DNA from: Beroe ovata
Lineage: Eukaryota > Ctenophora > Nuda > Beroida > Beroidae
Direction: 5' to 3'
Length of the DNA stretch: 19,856 nucleotides
Assembly: GCA_946803715.1 (NCBI GenBank)
Contig: CAMPET010000352.1
Span: forward strand, 23,602-43,457
Under the pieces are notes generated by a model. That model was given only the letters and a program-made list of their open reading frames with translations. It was not told the DNA's origin and made no database searches. Positions 1-9,220 of this stretch are shown here, in pieces (position 1 is the stretch's first letter; every line of letters begins with the position of its first letter). Both the position numbers and the translations under genes were made by a program.

Positions 1-38
<38 letters not shown>
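1..38. repeat. (GT)n microsatellite
   Basis: An uninterrupted GT dinucleotide tract runs from the window edge to position 38, so its true length is unknown. No gene is visible between it and position 481. Confidence 0.97.
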
Positions 39-39
<1 letters not shown>

Positions 40-481
40 ATCCATCACATAATTCTGGATCAGTAGACATATTACTCCTTCCGTGATAATCATGCAATCA
101 TTCCCTTTTTGAAGAATATACATATACACTGGTAGAAACAAGACTGCAATGACACACGCATACACGCATACATACCGACACACAAACACACACAGACAGA
201 TTGACAAATGCCACCAATTTGTGCCGTGCAGCAATCACAACATAATCACACATCTTGTTCAACAATTGTTTTACACTCCCTCACTCTTGTTTTTGAATTG
301 ATCTTCTCGACTCAATCCTATCTAAACTACAACTATCGAGTTGAAATATTCCATAATCTCCTGCCTAAATAACATACCTACTCAAAGTAACATTTTTCCA
401 TAATAAATAGTGAAGAACCTGCAAATAAACTTGCAAATGTATCCATCATTCGAGCAAAACACTATAATAGGACGTAACAAC

Positions 482-784
482 ATGGCTGCCACGGTAACAC
501 CAGCAGCAGTCACAGCTCCGACCCCAGTGAAATTGGCGGCAGCGCCATCACCAGCCGTAGCGGCGCCATCAGAAACAATGCCACCACCACCACCAACTGC
601 TCCCAAAACGGAGCCCATCTCATTCCGTGGGCTGGTGGGTAAAGTGATAAACGAGAACAAGGAGGCGGCGGCGGCGGGGACTAATGGGAAGGATACGGGA
701 GGAGGGGGTGATGGTGGCGAGGGTGGGACACAAGATAATGGAATAGATGGACAGAAGAAGGAGATGGCGCATACAGCTGTATCG
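482..784 (+). CDS. candidate first coding exon, Ala/Pro-rich and Gly-rich protein
   Basis: An ATG at 482 opens 101 codons that end at a consensus donor (TCG|gtgagt) in phase 0. The peptide starts MAATVTPAAV, is rich in Ala, Pro and Thr, has a short PPPPP run, then a more ordinary stretch (EPISFRGLVGKVINENKEAA), then a glycine/aspartate-rich tail. This composition is typical of a disordered N-terminus and no domain is recognised. GC content rises sharply relative to the flanks, which supports coding. It would splice in phase to the repeat-protein exon at 9221 across an 8.4 kb intron, or to a gene between. A small exon-like segment at 920-956 (acceptor ctatag, donor gtaagt, also phase 0 at entry) is another possible partner. 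No function is assigned. Confidence 0.5.
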
Positions 785-1435
785 GTGAGTAATTGAAATA
801 ATAAATAATGAATTGGAATAAGTTGGAATTGTAATACTAATAAGTTAATGGAATATGGATAGGCAGTTGGACTCTAATTAATAACCATCATTTCTATCAT
901 GATAGTACTGTTGCTATAGGTAAAGAAGGTAGGTATTACAAAACCTTGGATGAAATGTAAGTATAGTTAGAGACGGACATGTTACAAATACATGTAGATT
1001 GTAGGTTGACCCTGAGTAACCTACACTTAAAAAACATGGTATGTATTCCGATGTTAAAATGGGATGGGCGAGCACTGAGCTAAAGAGTTAAGGTACACAG
1101 TGTAACACACACATTATCATGGTCTACGGAATCAGCGATTAGGAACTTAGGTAGTATAGGTATTCAAGTATTGAGTATAGGTATTCAAGTCCCGAATCTA
1201 GGTACTTTAAAAGTGTAACTTAAGTGTAGTTAATGTGGAAATGCATGGCTAAATATAAACCGGATTTACGCAGACGGCAGAATCACGTACGTATACCACC
1301 AAACTACAAACCAAAGTGAATGACAATATCTGGGATATGTACAGTGTACACACACATGATTCACGAATGTATAAACATGCACATTGAACACACAACTGCA
1401 AACTGAAGGGATACAGCGTGTTCGAAATGCTGCGA
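785..1435. other. no gene recognised
   Basis: This stretch is AT-rich and has no ORF of note. The only exon-like item is 920-956, flanked by ctatag and gtaagt and reading VKKVGITKPWMK. It is too short to trust alone. Confidence 0.5.
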
Positions 1436-1439
1436 CGCG

Positions 1440-1600
1440 CGCAGCACATCAGTCATCGTTCATCCAATGAGCGCGCAGGAACGCTTGCTCTCAGCCAATG
1501 AGATTCGCCCGCGGGACTTGATTGCATACCACGTGACGCGCAGTGATATACTCTGTACAGTGTACGTCCTTGTGTGTGGAATGTGTATATATTCGTTGTA
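1440..1600 (+). promoter_or_regulatory. promoter-like CCAAT/E-box cluster
   Basis: Two direct CCAAT boxes (1464-1468 and 1495-1499), each followed by GAG or GAGA, lie in a GC-rich, CpG-rich patch. A CACGTG E-box follows at 1530-1535, and a TATATAT stretch starts at 1586. The order and spacing resemble an NF-Y plus bHLH-type promoter reading rightward. An overlapping 81-codon ORF (1467-1712) looks incidental. The gene it would serve is not established; the candidate exons at 2189 and 3682 lie downstream. Confidence 0.4.
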
Positions 1601-2059
1601 CCCATACATTATGCAACGTTCGTACCTCAATTATTGTACAGCAGTGTATCCCCTAATTGAGATCAATCATTTATCATCATTCATTTATCAGATTTTAGAC
1701 TCAAGATTCTAGATTCAAGTTGAATCAGTGTTTCGTTGAGTTACCTATCCATCAATCGGTTGTTTTTGCAAGATTTGAAATAGGAAGTGCTCAACATGTC
1801 TATTTTGGGCTTTGGGCATCCCTCATTTGAGAAACAATTCAAACCTCACCCTTAACAGGTGTTTAGCTAATGCGGCGTTATAGCATCACTGACGGTCGAT
1901 TTGGTAGAGATTATCATGCACCACAGCCTCCAATTGTCGATTATAAGTGATCCCTAATTGATCCATAATAGCTGCTAATTAACAACCTTGCTATATATGA
2001 ATGATATGCGTTCCCTAATTGTGCGTTAAAATTGCACTACATGACCGAGTGGGCTCGTA

Positions 2060-2189
2060 ACAATCCCATTATATATCTGCTGATTACGCCGCCTTGTGTG
2101 TTTGTCACCGCTCCTCCTGCTTGAATTTCTTGCCCGTCAACTACACAAGACCATCAAGTTCCGCGAGAAAAGACAGATACATCGATACC
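2060..2189 (+). promoter_or_regulatory. possible TATA box and non-coding first exon
   Basis: A TATATAT box at 2070-2076 is followed about 115 bases later by a perfect donor (ATACC|gtgagt at 2189/2190). All three frames just before the donor are open for about 60 bases, but no single frame runs from an ATG to the donor. It could therefore be a 5' UTR exon rather than coding sequence. This is inference from signals only. Confidence 0.22.
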
Positions 2190-2265
2190 GTGAGTACCAA
2201 ATATCAGTATTTCATGATTCATGCCCAATGCCCATGCCCATCATTATAATATGACTGGTATACCA

Positions 2266-2292
2266 TGGTATCATATGATTCTCATGATACCA
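2266..2292. repeat. short perfect inverted repeat
   Basis: Nine-base arms TGGTATCAT and ATGATACCA flank a nine-base spacer and could form a small hairpin. No flanking duplication is seen. Confidence 0.5.
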
Positions 2293-2419
2293 GGCAGACA
2301 TACACTCAGAACAAGCATGAACTATATCATATCTCTCTCGGCAGCTCTTGATTAATTATCTGGAATATATAACAGTGATATACAGCTGTCCTACAATTCT
2401 GCTGCAGTTTGTACCTATA

Positions 2420-2483
2420 GGATGTGTGTCCTATATCCACTCCTATAGTGTGTCCTATAATGTGTTCTATAATGTGTCCTATC
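2420..2483. repeat. short tandem repeat, TGTGTCCTATA-type units
   Basis: Four to five imperfect units of about 13-25 bases related to TGTGTCCTATAA occur in a row. They produce a repetitive 75-residue ORF (2348-2575) that is not a convincing gene. Confidence 0.6.
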
Positions 2484-2579
2484 TCAGTATCTTGTTCTCG
2501 TCGTGTTTATGTTGCACTAGATGCACTAGAATAGGGAGAATATGTCTGTGGAGAACTTTCTCTGTTCACTGTTAGCATC

Positions 2580-3600
2580 ATGATAGGTCATCCTGAGCGC
2601 TCAGTCACCGTGACACGCAGTTATGTCATGTTTTTATTCCTAGCTCGTGCCCCTGTGGTCAGTGGTTGTTCGGTGTTTGGTTCAATGAACACTGTTCATA
2701 TGACGGATTCTTCAGTCGAATTTTCACTCCGCTTAGTGTTCCGGATATTCCCATCACACATGAATAGATGGGTTCCTATCTAAAAGTAAACTTGGATCGA
2801 CCCTATTCTATTTCATTTTCAATAGCAGCAGGACTCTGCCTGCCTCACCTCCATACTTCAATTGAGGTATCCCACGAACAACTAGATTACCCATAACCTT
2901 TTCAATGTGACTTGTGCATGGTCCACTGTAAATCAGGTAATTTGTATTAATGCAACGTCACATGTTGTATGATAAAGCATTTTGGCTTGGATAACCCTAA
3001 CATTGTATAACATACGTCCATACAAGCAGACCTTCTCATATTATTCTTCTGACACTAATAATCCCCACATTAATCTCTGTTAATCATACCACATGACACA
3101 ACACTGGACTCAAATATTTCTTTGCTGCCAGTGCCACGCGCACACAGAATTTTATGGCCTTCTGCAAGTAGGGCGCGCGCGCAGTCGTGATCTTGACTTG
3201 TATACGTCCCGTAGGTATATCCTCTACTCTATAATATACTGTGAGGTAAATAGTATAATATATAGTAGCTATATAACCACCACGCCGCACTCATTATCGT
3301 ATTATATATTCATTGTTTGCCGTACACATATATTGAAGACTCGAGAAAGGCGGATATAACAACCTCATATATACGGAGTACCTATACTTGTGTACGGGTT
3401 GCAATAGTTATTATAGCTTATGCTCTTCGTTTTGTTGTCATAATCTCATATATTTGCCTGTTGAAGAGATAGGATTGTACGGAGAGAGAGAAAACAGAAA
3501 AATTGGAGCAGCTGTGTTCTCTATTCTACTGGTACTCGGAACGTCTACTCATAAATTGGAATTTCCTGAAGATTTGCACTTCTATCTTCTGCACTACTTG
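2580..3600. other. no gene recognised
   Basis: Several ORFs of 67-88 codons occur on both strands, but none has splice signals, a recognisable domain or a compositional shift. The patch at 3600-3681 becomes GC-richer, with GCGCGC and a CACGTG at 3661, and may be the promoter or 5' UTR of the candidate gene starting at 3682. Confidence 0.5.
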
Positions 3601-3681
3601 TCAGTAGGGGACGAACGCACTTGCTGAGTTTATCAAGAGACGCGCGCAGCCGAGAGTTTGCACGTGCAGACTCGTGTATAT

Positions 3682-5675
3682 ATGTCAGGCTGTCTGTTTA
3701 AGAGGAACGACAGCGTTGACGAGCAGTACCAGCTCACATCCTCTACCTGTTGCTGTGAAGATAAACATTCCGCATCCGAGCAGCAACCAGAAACAGAGCA
3801 ACAACAACCTCCACAACAGCAGCAACAGCAGCAACAACTGTTAAAGCAACCTCAAAAACAGCAACAAAAACAGCTACCTCAGCATAGACAACAGCAGCCG
3901 AATAACACGGTAAGAGTGCAAGTCTGTATCAAACGGCGACTAAATTTTCTTAATTAGCTGCTAACTAGGTATCATACTGAATCTGATACATTTGAGTGTT
4001 GACGGAGACATCACTTTTTATTTGAATGATGACACCACATTGCTGCAAATACTGACACCACTCAGCTCAGCTTGGAATCTAATATAGACCGTCGATCAAG
4101 GTAGTATTTCTTTGCTGCCTACACATCATTAACAAACACGATTCCATAGAATTGTATGAGCCCACGAATTATATCATTATTCAAATCGGGTGTAATGGAC
4201 ATTTCCAGCCAACGATCAGTTTATCAGTGAGCCACACAATGACACAATGTGTGTGTTTGTGTTCGTGCGTTTTTGTGTGTGTGTGTGTTCGTGCGTTTTT
4301 GTGTGTGTGTGTGTGTTCGTGCGTTTTTGTGTGTGTGTTCGTGCGTGTCTGTGTGTTTGTTCGTGTGTTTTTGTGTGCGTGTCTGTGTGCGTGTGATATA
4401 GCGATGGGTTCACCGCGCGTCACAGCTAGAGAGTAATTTTATACTAAATGACCTGTTTCATTTAATACGATTAACATGTTATACGCACCACATATTTCCA
4501 GATAACAGCTCCTCATGATATCATAATATGATATAAGTTGTGTATATGTTATGGTTCTGTTGCCCCACAGTTCGTTCTAAATTAACTCCCATCTTAATCT
4601 TCTGGATATTCTCGAAAATATAAAGGTCTGCCGAGCATTCAATTATGGCCGCTGCAAAGTTACGATCGCTGGTGGATCAGGTAAGCTCCAGGACTGAAAT
4701 TAATATGAAACTCACGTTAATGATTTCACACGGCTTCAAATCATGCATTCTGTGCCGAGGTCATGTTTCTACTTATCGTGTAATTTCATGTTGTGTTCAT
4801 ATGCATTATGCGTGTACACGTGGTTATTTGCCTTATATTTGTTGAGGACTTTCGGTGTGTTTGTTTGGTTCTGTGAGTGAGAATGTGGGTGTGTGTGTGA
4901 CTACGCCCAAAAATTTCACACCCGTTTATTCTCATTGTACTCGGACTCCTGTTTGATTTAGATTCGTGTTTTACTTTTATCTTGACAACGCTATTCAATA
5001 ATCATTCGCAAATCAACTAAATAATCATGTGCAATGTGCAATGTGCATGCACCTAAGTTGCTTTTTAAGAGCATCAATGATATATGAACTTAATTTGTTT
5101 ATTTGTAATTTGTTACTTTAAAAACTTCCAAACGGTAATTCCTGTATAGTCACACATAAGCTTATCAAGTATGTGTCATACGAAAAATCTATGATATAGG
5201 TCATATGTACGATAAGACGTATACTTACTACTTTATTAGAAAACAATAACAAAAAACACGTTTGAGATGCAGCCTCAATCACTGTGTTTTCCTGCATTCT
5301 TGTCGCCGAATATTATGTTCTGACAAAATATCGTATGTGAGAATTCAAACGCATGTTTTGATTCATATTTGATGCATTTCGGCGTCAAATATCGTAATGG
5401 TCATGTCGAATTTTTCACCGTTGATAGAGTTTAACCGACTTGCTGATGATTGCTTTTGGGAGTGGAAGAAGGTAAGATTGCGGCTGATTGATTTTTGTCA
5501 ACAATCCGGTGATATAATTTCTCGAATGTTCCTCCGAAAGCTTATCAAAAGTACGTGGGAAAGAGGTGGCGTCAGCAAGTGCCACCGATGTGCCGTTGTT
5601 GGGAGGTACCAGCAGCAAGTTATATACCGTGTTTGTGTGTTTATCACGATACGACATGATATGTGTAATGATATG

Positions 5676-5715
<40 letters not shown>

Positions 5716-5930
5716 ACACATACACACACACACACAGTTTTAACTGTGTGTGCACTGGTCAATTTCGCAAGCTACAAATTGTACACACTCACAAGATCTA
5801 TGTGATATATATTGAGAACAAATATTCTGTGCAATATTTCGTTTTCATCTCTTCTGTTTGCAATTGTGGATTGTGCTGCTCGAAGGTAGTTAGCAACAAA
5901 TCTCTTCGTTCACTAAGCCAGAGACACAGG
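3682..5930 (+). CDS. candidate multi-exon gene with polyglutamine N-terminus (five exons proposed, 3' end open)
   Basis: Proposed exons are 3682-3909, 4150-4226, 4626-4680, 5430-5471 and 5886-5930, with phases 0, 0-2, 2-0, 0-0 and 0-0, all compatible. Donors are gtaaga, gtgagc, gtaagc, gtaaga and gtaagc. Exon 1 starts [18 protein letters not shown] and contains a Gln-rich region with an eight-Gln run. The later exons read as helix-forming peptide, for example KLRSLVDQ followed by [14 protein letters not shown]. Acceptors, notably those before 4626 and 5886, are mediocre and were chosen to keep frame, so chance agreement is possible. The final phase-0 donor could join the exon at 8200 or the repeat-protein exon at 9221. 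Exons 4626-4680 and 5430-5471 also contain ATGs in or just before them and could act as separate starts. No domain is recognised and no function is assigned. Confidence 0.38.
4246..4397. repeat. compound GT-rich minisatellite
   Basis: Units of about 26-30 bases, each GTTCGTGCGTTTTT followed by a (GT)n run, repeat about four times and then decay. The region yields long Thr/His or Cys/Val ORFs on both strands that are artefacts of the repeat. It falls inside a proposed intron (4227-4625). Confidence 0.85.
5678..5736. repeat. (CA)n microsatellite
   Basis: CA repeats are interrupted twice by TA. They lie inside a proposed intron and create an artefactual 185-codon ORF (5397-5954) containing a His-Thr run. 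Confidence 0.95.
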
Positions 5931-7278
5931 GTAAGCGCCGCGCACGTGGAATAAATTCACCTTATAGAGTTGTTACATGTGAGAGGATTACAAGGAACAG
6001 TCTGTTGGGTTTTCGTTGGAACCCGTGCCATATTGACCACACCCATATAAAAGGGAATCACTCATAGCTGCACAGTCTCACTATGAAAGAATTAACTCAG
6101 CATTTCACCTCCCTCATTTTACTATAGTCCCTGAGGGCTGGGCTAACTAGGGAGATAGATATGTCATATCTTGATCAGATTCAGTGCACTGGTGAGATAT
6201 GAATTCAGGGAGAATTCCTTAGCTTTCTCCGAGCAGTGAAGTCCGACTTTTCTCTGTCCCCAGCCTGCTACGTTTATGCTCACTGCTCACTCGGAATACA
6301 ATGTAAATTAAACTGGATATACCCTAAGTGATGGCCAACTGAATTAATATTTAGTGTAGTAATTTTCAATTTCATTCAAAGCTAGACAAGCATATCCAAG
6401 CTCAAATTCTCTACCTAGCGGTCATTGGTGCATACTAAAATGCTTTACTGTACGTTGGTCAGTACCATGCCATAGCTGCTTGTGTTGTGTCAGTGTTGGG
6501 TCAGATCTATACTACTACTGACATTATAATTGACAATAGTGTCAGCGTCAGCTGTACTCTACAGTTATAGCTGATAATATAGTGTCACCCCGTTCTGAAG
6601 TTTGTGCTGAGTGAAACTGATGTTTCACTCTTAATAATCTTAAAATAATTCGTTTTTGAGAGTCAAAGGTCCAACTTGGTCTATTATGAAAATTAGGAAA
6701 AACTTGGTGCTGCACCTGTTGCATTTTATAACAGTTCCCTGAGACATTAGATATCTTCTTTCCAAAATCCATGGGATTCCCTCTCAAAAACTAGACATCA
6801 CAGCTGCTGTCCCCTGGTGCAAAACCTACATCAAATTCTAGCTGAGCGCAGGATAGACATGAAGATTTGGAACACCATATGGTACTTTGGGTGTTCATGT
6901 TGGTTGTTGATAGTGTATGGTTGTCTGATCCAGGTTTTTTTCAGTTTCTTGTGTTGGGAAAGTGGTTGTTGCTTCCCCTACAATGTGTTAGGATCGATAG
7001 TTGAATTCTCAGTGGGATCGGGTCAGTTGGCTCTAGATGATAGATATGATTGGCTCTAGATCTATGATGAAATTGCAGTCTAATACTTTTCTCTTCTGAG
7101 TCCTCTGTTAAGGCGATTTCAATTCAAAGATAGTTAATGTTTGGACACTCACACACAAATACATCCGTGTTTTCTAATTGATTTCTCACTCTGCATGCAC
7201 TAAGTTTAGTATTAATATGTATATCTGAAACATTAGCAATTAAATAAGTGTTAATGCTAAAGTTGAAATTAACTTAAA

Positions 7279-7334
7279 GTGACACAAGCAATTATAATAT
7301 GGCTGGGGCGGGAACTGTTATAATTGTTTGTCAC
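7279..7334. repeat. 56-base snap-back hairpin
   Basis: A left arm at 7279-7297 (starting GTGACA, ending CAATTATAA) pairs with a right arm at 7318-7334 (TTATAATTG to TGTCAC), with one mismatch and a two-base offset. The loop of about 20 bases is G-rich. It could be a miniature inverted-repeat element or a small transcribed hairpin; nothing shows transcription. Confidence 0.55.
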
Positions 7335-7717
7335 ATAATAGTTGAGACCTGGCTATATAATAAGGTAGGTTCACTCTGTAATTTAGTAGTTACTATATCA
7401 TATCGCTGTCTTATATAGATACGTTCTATTATTGGGAACGAACAGCTGCTGTGCTTTCATTTATGCGCCATATTTAAACTTTGGTTCTAGCTAGATGATA
7501 CATATGTTTCACGATACAAATTCAAAATAATCGGTCGTATAGTTGATACTGTGCGCGGCTCAACTCACATTCACAACGGTATATTTTGAAGTTGAAGTTG
7601 AAGACCTCTTATACTTTGTGCTTATATCCGACGTGCGGATTGTATAATTCGGAATTACCAGCTTCGGCTGATTGCTGTGCGTATTTCCATTGATGAACAC
7701 TGTTATAGACCACACAC

Positions 7718-7749
7718 AGACGCACACTTTCGTGTGTGTGTGTGCGTCT
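7718..7749. repeat. CA/GT inverted repeat
   Basis: Perfect ten-base arms AGACGCACAC and GTGTGCGTCT face each other across a (GT)-rich spacer, so the CA and GT tracts are joined head to head. It is a microsatellite-derived palindrome. Confidence 0.7.
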
Positions 7750-8199
7750 CTCATCCAAGTTATATTGTCCTCCTAAAATTATATCCTGTAATTTTACCGC
7801 GTGTTCATGCTGTATACAGAGCTCCGTATGTTGCTAACTATAGGAGAAGATAACGTCTTGGCGGAATCAGAACCATTATACACCGTTTAAAAGTCTAGTC
7901 AGGCCACAGCCTGACCGTATATTCTGACTGTGCGTCCACAATGTGTATACTGCTGTGTGTTTGTCAAGATTGATCTGTAAATACGTACTATATTCAAACC
8001 GGTTGAATAGGGAAAAAGTTTTGAAAAAATAGAGGATCATAGTACCGTTGGATTCGTTGAGGCATATGCGACGTATATAATATGCAGCATGCATTCATTA
8101 TTTGTGATTGGTCAAACAGTCATGCTGTCTTTACTTTTGAACACGTACTTTCGTCAGAAGTTCATATTCCTTGATGGATGTAAAGAATTTCTATTCTAG

Positions 8200-8403
8200 A
8201 ATTACCCATATTCCTATCTTCATTCCCTGGATTATTTGTCTCTGTTCGCGATGCAAGGTGATCCATGCTGTGATATTGGTCATAACGGTGCGCGATTTTT
8301 TCGTTTCCGAGCTATTTCTCTGCAAGTGGATGATGAATCTGCGCGGGAACGCGATCCAAATAGCAACCGACCAACTGTTGGCGCATATCGTCAAACAGAA
8401 TAG
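8200..8403 (+). CDS. candidate terminal coding exon
   Basis: After an acceptor (ttctattctag) a phase-0 frame stays open for 67 codons to TAG at 8401-8403. It starts NYPYSYLHSLDYL and later reads GDPCCDIGHNGARFFRF, then a charged Arg/Asp/Glu-rich tail. GC content is clearly higher than the flanks, and an ATTAAA poly(A)-like signal follows at 8437-8442. The exon is phase-compatible with the donor at 5930. Two other frames are also open here (an 84-codon plus-strand ORF at 8171-8425 and a 67-codon minus-strand ORF), so the frame choice is uncertain. No domain is recognised. Confidence 0.33.
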   Translation, partial: NYPYSYLHSLDYLSLFAMQGDPCCDIGHNGARFFRFRAISLQVDDESARERDPNSNRPTVGAYRQTE

Positions 8404-8921
8404 TTGCGCTTCAACCTCAAAATAGTCCGATTAATTATTAAAGCCATTATGCATCCTGCATCCGATAAGTTCAAATAACCTCGCCTTCGGTACGACATTC
8501 GGACTGCTTAACGCAGTTAATGAGAAGCTCTGAGATAAACATGTGGTCAGGAAGAATTCCAGTCTGCACATGTAGCTTTAGTGAACGATCCTGAGTTTTT
8601 GATACATCCATTGGATCGATCATGTTAAAATGTTCTGCGTGGCATCGTAACTTATCAAAGTACTCTCTTTATCTATAACTCTCTTTATAGGTAGTAGTTT
8701 GTTTTATATCTCGTCTTACGCAGGATTTTCTGAGCATAGATCAATGATCATGTTGTTTTTCAAACAAAATCTGTGTTGGTATAGTAGTCCTCTCAAACAT
8801 CGTATAGAGTTCATTTCTATGGATGGATGAATTACATCATACCTGGGCTCATGACACATATCAGTGGTATCACGCTGGGTTGATGTTTACCGTAAATTAC
8901 ACATATGTGTGCCACCTCTGA

Positions 8922-8963
<42 letters not shown>

Positions 8964-9162
8964 NAGCACATGTACCATGTACAATGTACATATTGTCATA
9001 AGTAGAATGATCAGCTCGCCGTATAATTTATTATGGCCATCTTACTGCCACCTGTCCCATTTTTGCCCCATCCTCTCTCTCACCCACACGCACACACACG
9101 CACACACAATACACACACACCCAGAACTTCTCTCTCTCTCTTATCAGTTTTACCGCTCACCT

Positions 9163-9194
<32 letters not shown>

Positions 9195-9220
9195 GACATT
9201 TGTTCCCCCTCTCTCCCCAG
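8404..9220. other. non-coding stretch ending in a long pyrimidine tract
   Basis: No gene is seen from 8404 to 9000. From about 9060 to 9220 the plus strand is almost entirely C, T and CA repeats and ends CTCTCCCCAG. It is an unusually long polypyrimidine tract before the acceptor of the exon at 9221. Confidence 0.7.
8925..8963. repeat. (CA)n microsatellite ending at an N
   Basis: The CA tract stops at an N (8964), so its length is probably not resolved in the assembly. Confidence 0.93.

Larger units (their letters stand above)
5931..8199. other. no confident gene; a few exon-like fragments
   Basis: Mostly AT-rich non-coding sequence. Exon-like fragments on the plus strand are 7419-7490 (acceptor cttatatag, reading IRSIIGNEQLLCFHL before a stop) and 7822-7890 (after a tacagag acceptor, reading LRMLLTIGEDNVLAESEPLY before a stop). 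A minus-strand ORF at 6548-6787 (79 codons) has no recognised relative. None can be assembled into a gene from sequence alone. Confidence 0.4.

Noticed and set aside
4152-4436. Overlapping ORFs on both strands rich in Cys/Val or Thr/His
   Set aside because: Produced by the compound GT minisatellite, with no sequence beyond the repeat.
5397-5954. 185-codon plus-strand ORF, longest in the window
   Set aside because: It runs through a (CA)n microsatellite read as His-Thr repeats and through several good splice donors. Only its short splice-bounded parts are plausible.
6548-6787. 79-codon minus-strand ORF with ordinary amino-acid composition
   Set aside because: No splice signals or recognised family. 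Kept only as an unresolved item; it could be a transposon remnant.
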